A stretch of DNA of 9,336 nt from a bacterium (GTDB lineage: Bacteria > Patescibacteriota > UBA1384 > JAMDBS01 > DAOVQR01). The stretch lies in assembly GCA_030628575.1 (NCBI GenBank), contig DAOVQR010000020.1, positions 1-9,336 of the forward strand, given 5' to 3'. Made by a program: the position numbers and the translations under genes. The notes under the pieces are model-generated. The model ran no database searches and was not told where the DNA came from. It saw nothing but the letters and a program-made list of their open reading frames with translations. Each line of letters opens with the position of its first letter. Positions within the stretch are counted from its first letter, which is position 1. Positions 1 through 3,938 of this stretch are shown piece after piece.

Positions 1-1028
1 AAAGCTGATGCCATTATTAATATAACTAAAACAATAAGTAAGCCACTTAGTATCTTAAACTGAATTGTATGTCCTGTCTTTTTGCGAAATATAAATTTTT
101 CCGTTAATAAAATTATAAAAAATGAAATGACTGCTACGGCTATTAGTTCAAAGAAACCTCTTCTTGCATATTGTGAATATGTATATCCATGAAAAGCAAT
201 AGTTTTTTCTCCCCCAAATAGATACATTACTTGTACAAATATAAAAATAAGAAATAGGAGATTAATTGATCCTAAAAGGATAGATGTTTCAATAATCCCA
301 AAACTGAATGGTTTTTTAATTGATTGAACATCCAATTTGATATTTTGAAGCAATCTATTTGATCTTCTGAATATGTAAGCATAAGCACCAATAAAAATGC
401 TTGTTATGAATATTACAATAATTAACCTTAGTATTGTTTCCAATTTAATATTAATTATATTTGAAATATATTTTCTAAATACGAGATCGGCTGAATAAAA
501 GAGTAAAATAAATATAGTTAGTATAGGTATGGTTATTAATAATCCTCTTATGATTCTATGCAAAAGCTTTTGTTTTTTAACAAGACCCCATAATTTAATA
601 GCATCAAAAAGATAAATTATAAATTCACCGATAAATAAAAATGGGACTATAAGGATTTTTAAATAATTAACAATTATAAAGTTTTTAATTTTTTGACCAA
701 TATCAAGGTTTGCAATCATTAATAAAAGAAAGATTGATATGACTATATTTAAAAAGGTAAGAAGAACACTTGATCTTATAAATACCATAGCAGAAAAAAA
801 TAACAAGGGTATAACAAGTAAAATAATAGATTTATTTAATCTTTTTTTGAATATTATAGAGATAATTAATAATCCAATTAATACAAAGGATACATATATA
901 AGAACTGAAATACCTAACAAGCTTTTATAGAAGAAATAATCAAAGATTAATCCTAATATAAAGGAAACTCCAACTATTGAAAGAAGCTTTAATACTATCT
1001 TATCAAACCGTAATTCCTTTTCCTCCAT
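1..1028 (-). CDS. DUF4173/DUF4153-like integral membrane protein, C-terminus beyond the window
   Basis: The minus strand is open from an ATG at 1026-1028 to the left edge, giving 342 residues with no stop, so the 3' end is missing. The protein is highly hydrophobic, with about eight or more predicted membrane segments (roughly residues 13-30, 38-60, 67-84, 88-106, 117-141, 160-180, 199-220, 248-271, 292-309 and 325-341). Two stretches resemble the DUF4173/DUF4153 family: RGLLITIPILTIFILLFYSAD at 161-181, where a small domain-closing S-A-D is typical, and YTYSQYARRGFFELIAVAV at 282-300, the family's most recognisable block. The biochemical role of the family is unknown; it would act in the cytoplasmic membrane. 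The start is chosen because a GGA lies about 10 bases upstream and the hydrophilic MEEKELRFDK precedes the first membrane helix. It is unrelated to the neighbouring defence genes and is probably part of the host backbone. Family assignment is from memory of conserved motifs. Confidence 0.8.
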   Translation of the reverse strand, partial: MEEKELRFDKIVLKLLSIVGVSFILGLIFDYFFYKSLLGISVLIYVSFVLIGLLIISIIFKKRLNKSIILLVIPLLFFSAMVFIRSSVLLTFLNIVISIFLLLMIANLDIGQKIKNFIIVNYLKILIVPFLFIGEFIIYLFDAIKLWGLVKKQKLLHRIIRGLLITIPILTIFILLFYSADLVFRKYISNIINIKLETILRLIIVIFITSIFIGAYAYIFRRSNRLLQNIKLDVQSIKKPFSFGIIETSILLGSINLLFLIFIFVQVMYLFGGEKTIAFHGYTYSQYARRGFFELIAVAVISFFIILLTEKFIFRKKTGHTIQFKILSGLLIVLVILIMASA

Positions 1029-1465
1029 AGTCCAATTCCATTAAATTAATTGAGTAAATTTTTTTATCTAAGCTTAGTATTTATGGTTGATAAAGTTCTA
1101 TCTTTCTTTAATAGGGAAGATTAATAAATCCTTATAAATAAAATTATTAAATATTATTAATTAAATCATTGGTACTTAAAAAACTAAAACTAAGCTTAAT
1201 GGTTATAACTAAATAAGAATGGGTAGTTATTTTAAAATATTTATTGTCATTTTATTTTAGACTTATTTAATTCTACATATTGTCAGTATATCCTATATAA
1301 AATTAGTAAAATTGTAAAGAAAATATCAAACTTATTTTGAAAGATGACTCTTGAGTATTTTTCTTATATCTTTTAAGTAAAAAATGTCTTGAAGGGGTTT
1401 TAGTAAAAAATGCTTCATTTTAAAGTTGGCGGTGTCTTTTGGACGAAATTCGAACTTTCTTTGAA
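1029..1465. other. AT-rich intergenic stretch without a gene
   Basis: No credible coding frame was found on either strand; the longest plus-strand reading from an ATG here (near 1344) ends after about ten codons. The stretch should hold the promoter of the membrane protein gene, but its AT-richness makes any -35/-10 choice arbitrary. A 9-base sequence CTAAGCTTA occurs at 1068-1076 and again at 1190-1198, each followed at a short distance by ATGGTT, an imperfect direct repeat of unknown meaning. The composition changes sharply to G+C-rich repeat sequence near 1420-1466. Confidence 0.6.
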
Positions 1466-1514
1466 CAAAATCCGCCTGCTGGAAACCCCCAGCGATTTTT
1501 TCGGGCGGCGGGGC
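1466..1514 (+). repeat. 49-bp inverted repeat, left copy (unit A), terminator-like hairpin
   Basis: This sequence is the exact reverse complement of 3719-3767 over 49 bases; identity stops sharply at both ends. It can fold as an outer CCGCC/GGCGG stem enclosing an inner GCTGG-AAACCC-CCAGC hairpin (1478-1493), followed on the plus strand by GATTTTTTC. That is the form of a rho-independent terminator for rightward transcription. On the minus-strand transcript leaving the 453-residue gene, the outer stem is followed by only four U residues, so leftward termination is possible but weaker. The copy is extended on the right by a G-rich tail at 1523-1537. The repeat itself is seen directly; the terminator role is inferred. 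Confidence 0.9.
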
Positions 1515-1522
1515 TTCAAATT

Positions 1523-1537
1523 GGGTGGTGGGTGGGG
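1523..1537 (+). repeat. G-tract tail of repeat unit A
   Basis: The plus strand reads GGGTGGTGGGTGGGG eight bases after the 49-bp repeat. A nearly identical GGGTGGCGGGTGGG stands at 3870-3883 at the same relative position to unit B. Four closely spaced G-tracts (one of only two G) could form a weak quadruplex. The motif lies just past the stop of the minus-strand gene ending at 1551, so the transcript carries its C-rich complement. Confidence 0.7.
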
Positions 1538-1550
1538 TTAGGTCTTCTTA

Positions 1551-2912
1551 TTAATACCCAAGCCTAAATTTATCAAAAATATCTAAATGACGCAAAAATT
1601 GTTTGTGTGAATCAGATTTATTACTATCATTAATTTTTTTCTTCAAATCCGGTATCGTTCGTTTGTATCCGTCAAAATCTAACAAGCCAAGATACTCGTT
1701 CACAAAATCAATCAACTTGGGAGTTACTTTCTTAACAAATCGATATGGCTCTAGAAAGTATTCTCCATGCGATTTATAATGTCCCCACTTTCCGAGTGTA
1801 TCACCTTTTTCTTTTGACAACGTTACAATTTGGTCAAAAAACTCTTTTGGTATCCGAACCATATTGAAATAAAAATTTTCATTTCTGTTATCAAAACGAA
1901 GACCTTTCAGCCTTGCTCTATGAATAACTAAGTCCCTCGGATCATACATTAAATTAATAACGGAAGAATTTTTGCTAAGAAATGTTTTGATTCTGTTATT
2001 CTTTTGAAACAACAAATTTGTAAAATCCTTTTGCCTGTTTTTTCTCAACCCAATCCTTTCAAATTGATCGAAATCGATTTGATAACGATACTTGGAAATC
2101 CAAGCCAATGAGTCAAAAACTCCCGTAAATAGCGTAATCCAGTAGTTAAAATGATAAATGATAGCGTCTTGTGTATCGTTGTTTACGTCCGCATAATAAT
2201 TCATTCCAATCTCATCTATCGCCATGAGCATATCGGTTATTCTGTCACCAAGTGAGGCCGTAATTTCCATAAACTCTTCTTTTTGTGGTAAATGCTTGTC
2301 TCCAAAAACAATCACGGACCAGGCCTGCTGATAGTTTGGAAGCTTCGTTTTTAACGAATAAAGATACCAAAGCCCTCTGTTGGCGTAGAAATTTGGAGCA
2401 ATGAGAAATTTATTTTTAGCTTTGCAATATAAGTCAATAAAAATCATCGCTTCATCTGGCCCAATTATGCTATGTGCCGGCAATTTAGGAAATCCATTCT
2501 TAGCCCAATTCAATCGGTTAAGCAATTTCTTTCTCTCTGTGACCAGAATAGTTTTTCTTTCGCTTGCTATATGGGTTAATTCTGCAAGAATAAATGCTAA
2601 GATTAAATCGTCATATTTAATATCAAGTGATTTCGAAATTGTCTTTATACCTGAAATTCTGTAGCCAAAAGCAATATGCTCTTTGTACCCACGAAGTCGG
2701 TCTTTTGACTTATCAATCACTATTTCGTTAGTGCCCCTTTGGTCATCAAGAGAGAGTTTAGCTTCCGTGTGTTTTTTAGAACTTCCGAGAGAAACGAACT
2801 CAAAAAGATCATTATCGGAATAGTTTAATAATCTCTTCGCACTTTCTGATTCCAACGAAGCAGAATCCAATAAAATTCTTAATGGTTTTTTATTTTCTTT
2901 ATCGTCAAACAT
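1551..2912 (-). CDS. Uncharacterised protein, putative PIN-like plus HEPN-like domains
   Basis: The protein has 453 residues and I do not recognise it as a named family. Residues 11-20 (LRILLDSASL) look like a PIN-type first strand with acidic D16. Residues 101-130 run as D-D-L-I-L-A, a helix, then T-I-L-V-T-E-R with E127, resembling the 'DxLILA...LVTxD' signature of PIN nucleases. In the C-terminal half, a helix around 250-280 (IYHFNYWITLFTGVFDSLA) is followed by YDPRDLVIH, where R326 and H331 make an Rx4H motif typical of HEPN RNases. It may therefore join two RNase-type folds, but this is a motif reading, not a proven homology. The ATG lies 3 bp after the stop of the methyltransferase remnant, without a clear Shine-Dalgarno, so translation is probably coupled to it and transcription comes from the promoter at 3609-3637. 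It sits where a restriction endonuclease partner might stand, which is the main alternative. The frame is intact. Confidence 0.85.
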   Translation of the reverse strand: MFDDKENKKPLRILLDSASLESESAKRLLNYSDNDLFEFVSLGSSKKHTEAKLSLDDQRGTNEIVIDKSKDRLRGYKEHIAFGYRISGIKTISKSLDIKYDDLILAFILAELTHIASERKTILVTERKKLLNRLNWAKNGFPKLPAHSIIGPDEAMIFIDLYCKAKNKFLIAPNFYANRGLWYLYSLKTKLPNYQQAWSVIVFGDKHLPQKEEFMEITASLGDRITDMLMAIDEIGMNYYADVNNDTQDAIIYHFNYWITLFTGVFDSLAWISKYRYQIDFDQFERIGLRKNRQKDFTNLLFQKNNRIKTFLSKNSSVINLMYDPRDLVIHRARLKGLRFDNRNENFYFNMVRIPKEFFDQIVTLSKEKGDTLGKWGHYKSHGEYFLEPYRFVKKVTPKLIDFVNEYLGLLDFDGYKRTIPDLKKKINDSNKSDSHKQFLRHLDIFDKFRLGY

Positions 2913-2915
2913 AGA

Positions 2916-3392
2916 CTATAGATTTTCTATGACTTTGATTTCTTCATCGGTAAGTCCATAGAGTTTATAAATTTCTTGGTCAATTTGTTTTTCCAAGCTT
3001 CCTACTTCTTTTTTAAGCGAGTGCCACTTGTCAGTGTTCTCTGAAGTTTTATTAAATTTAGCATTGCACACTATGATTGTATCAACCATCATCACAATTC
3101 TTTCTTGTTCGCTTTCGCTCACTTTCAACAACGGAATATCCATAAGTGGTTCTTTATCAATCTGTAATTGTTCACCTTGTTTTTTGCCTTTGTGCTTGAG
3201 CCAGAAGTAGATAAGTTTAGAATTTAGCAATGCCGACAAGTATTTTAGGTTGATTTCTTCCGGTTTTATGATGAGAAATGCTCGCGTAACATAACAAGGA
3301 AAATCAACATAAGTGAAGGCTGGATACATTGTTTTTCGCAAAAGAAAAATTGCCTTCCCCTTGAAAAACTTTTCTTCCCTTGGCGATTTTCT
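2916..3392 (-). pseudogene. 3' remnant of a TaqI/Eco57I-like N6-adenine DNA methyltransferase
   Basis: The minus-strand frame is open from just after a TAA (3393-3395) to TAG at 2916-2918. It reads through SPREEKFFKGKAIF, TMYPAFTYVDFPCYVTRAF, LSALLNSKLIYFWLKHKGK and EIYKLYGLTDEEI. These are the hallmarks of the C-terminal specificity domain (TaqI_C-like) of type II/IIG methyltransferases, including the final Y-x-L-T-x-E-E-I. The cofactor-binding domain and catalytic NPPY are absent, so it cannot methylate DNA by itself. The recognisable homology starts at about 3386, immediately after the XRE gene's last homologous codon, and the frames differ. This points to a deletion that fused the two genes. 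Expression is conceivable from TTG at 3341 or ATG at 3329 by re-initiation. It may now serve only as a link in the transcript to the downstream gene. Confidence 0.85.
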
Positions 3393-3552
3393 TTAGAGTT
3401 TCAATGCGAGGATCGGGCGTTGCTCCAGTTTCAATTTTTGTCAAAGTATGCAAAGTAACACCGGCAAGTTTTGACAATCTGTCTTGCGAAATGCCGAGCT
3501 TATTTCGGTATTTTTTTACATTCTTGGCTATTGTTGATAAATCGTTTGACAT
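3304..3552 (-). CDS. XRE-family helix-turn-helix regulator with out-of-frame chimeric tail
   Basis: The 82-residue product begins MSNDLSTIAKNVKKYRNKLG and has a complete XRE/Cro-type helix-turn-helix over residues 8-60: ISQDRLSKLAG as first helix and turn, VTLHTLTKIETGA as the recognition helix, then IETLKKIAK. In intact relatives the protein goes on to about 65-70 residues with an 'ALGVSVDDL'-like end. Here the sequence after KKIAK (residue 59 onwards) is a 22-24 residue unrelated tail translated in the wrong frame from the methyltransferase remnant, ending at TGA 3304-3306. DNA binding may survive. Such genes are usually the controller of a following R-M gene, which fits the remnant next to it. 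ATG 3550-3552 is the only sensible start; no Shine-Dalgarno is evident and the palindromic site at 3556-3569 abuts it. Confidence 0.85.
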   Translation of the reverse strand: MSNDLSTIAKNVKKYRNKLGISQDRLSKLAGVTLHTLTKIETGATPDPRIETLKKIAKGRKVFQGEGNFSFAKNNVSSLHLC

Positions 3553-3555
3553 TGT

Positions 3556-3569
3556 AGTAAAGTTTTACT
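3556..3569 (-). promoter_or_regulatory. Palindromic operator candidate before the XRE gene
   Basis: AGTAAAGTTTTACT is a perfect 6-bp inverted repeat with a 2-bp centre, three bases upstream of the XRE start codon and about 40 bp downstream of the -10 element. A partially related AAAGTA half-site lies next to it on the upstream side. The position suits autoregulation by the XRE protein, by road-blocking or by reducing translation. Binding is inferred from location and symmetry only. Confidence 0.5.
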
Positions 3570-3608
3570 GTACTTTAATTGCATTAACTATTCCCACTTG
3601 CTATTATT

Positions 3609-3637
3609 AGTATATGAAATATTTAAAATATAGTCAA
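3609..3637 (-). promoter_or_regulatory. Sigma70-type promoter of the XRE cassette
   Basis: On the minus strand TTGACT (3637-3632) and TATACT (3614-3609) are separated by exactly 17 bases, a match of five of six to each consensus hexamer. Initiation near 3602 would leave a leader of about 50 bases that includes the palindrome at 3556-3569. It would drive the XRE gene, the methyltransferase remnant and the 453-residue gene as one transcript. Confidence 0.7.
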
Positions 3638-3718
3638 TCAAATTTTGGAAGTTCCTTTGTGCCGCCCGCGCACAGAAATGCTGGAACAAGAGCAAATATT
3701 CTTTCTTTTCTTCTTCCT

Positions 3719-3767
3719 GCCCCGCCGCCCGAAAAAATCGCTGGGGGTTTCCAGCAGGCGGATTTTG
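3719..3767 (-). repeat. 49-bp inverted repeat, right copy (unit C); likely terminator of the R-M operon
   Basis: It is identical to 1466-1514 in reverse orientation. Read leftward, the GCTGG/CCAGC hairpin (3755-3740) is followed by GATTTTTT (U-tract from 3737-3732). This forms a plausible intrinsic terminator for transcripts leaving the ATPase gene at 3939, and would keep them out of the XRE cassette. Unlike units A and B it lacks the G-tract tail: its sequence after GCGGGGC turns directly into an A/G-rich stretch. Confidence 0.85.
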
Positions 3768-3773
3768 AATAAT

Positions 3774-3799
3774 CCCTCCCAGTGTTTCCCCTAGACCCC
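3774..3799 (-). other. G-quadruplex-capable motif
   Basis: The minus strand reads GGGG, four bases, GGGG, seven bases, GGG, one base, GGG. This satisfies the usual four-tract, short-loop G4 pattern. It lies between repeat units B and C in the leader-to-terminator region of the R-M operon transcript, so both the non-template DNA and the RNA would carry the G-rich strand. Confidence 0.5.
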
Positions 3800-3810
3800 T
3801 TTTTCTTTTT

Positions 3811-3883
3811 GCCCGCCTGCTCTTTGGCTTTGCCAAAAATTTTTCAGGAGGCAACGGGCTACAAAAAAAGGGTGGCGGGTGGG
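3811..3883 (+). repeat. Diverged copy of the structured repeat (unit B)
   Basis: Aligned with 1469-1537 it keeps the order CCGCCTGCT, an inner hairpin, ATTTTTTC or ATTTTTC, a GG-rich arm ending GGC, GGCT, a short A/T spacer, then GGGTGGYGGGTGGG. The inner hairpin has a different sequence (TTTGGC-TTT-GCCAAA, 3823-3837) but is still a stem-loop followed by a T-run (3840-3844). Conserved shape with changed stem bases suggests selection for, or generation as, a folded element. It is in the same orientation as unit A and opposite to unit C. Confidence 0.7.
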
Positions 3884-3938
3884 TTTAATGGTTATATTAT
3901 CCACAAAAACGCTATTTATCAAGTTTTTCAATTCAAAA
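3884..3938. other. Short spacer after the ATPase stop
   Basis: These 55 A/T-rich bases lie between unit B and the TGA at 3939-3941. No structure or coding potential was seen. With the repeat units, G4 motif and XRE promoter, the gene-free block from 3553 to 3938 is accounted for, apart from an unexplained G+C-rich patch at 3661-3700 and a small palindrome GGAAGTTCC at 3647-3655 next to the -35 element. Confidence 0.5.

Noticed and set aside
739..930. A 63-codon plus-strand frame
   Set aside because: It lies wholly inside the membrane protein gene on the other strand and is a by-product of AT-rich hydrophobic codons.
1069..1210. CTAAGCTTA repeats as a plasmid-type iteron array or origin
   Set aside because: Only two copies, 122 bp apart, in AT-rich sequence, with no replication gene nearby.
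2401..2664. An 87-codon plus-strand frame
   Set aside because: It is antisense to the 453-residue gene, whose own frame shows protein-like motifs; no ribosome site or homology was seen.
3304..3392. Programmed frameshift joining the XRE and methyltransferase frames
   Set aside because: A fused product would be an HTH joined to half a specificity domain without catalytic residues, and no convincing slippery site with a downstream structure was seen. A deletion scar is simpler.
1466..3767. A classical insertion sequence with terminal inverted repeats
   Set aside because: No transposase or integrase is encoded between the repeats and no target-site duplication was apparent at the outer ends.
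3588..3854. An 88-codon minus-strand open frame spanning the repeat block
   Set aside because: It reads straight through repeat unit C, the G-rich tract and the XRE promoter. Its composition (P, R, A, Q rich) reflects the repeats and it has no recognisable domain.
1466..3883. CRISPR array made of the repeated G+C-rich sequences
   Set aside because: There are only three copies, in mixed orientation, far apart and unequal in length, with genes between them and no regular spacers.
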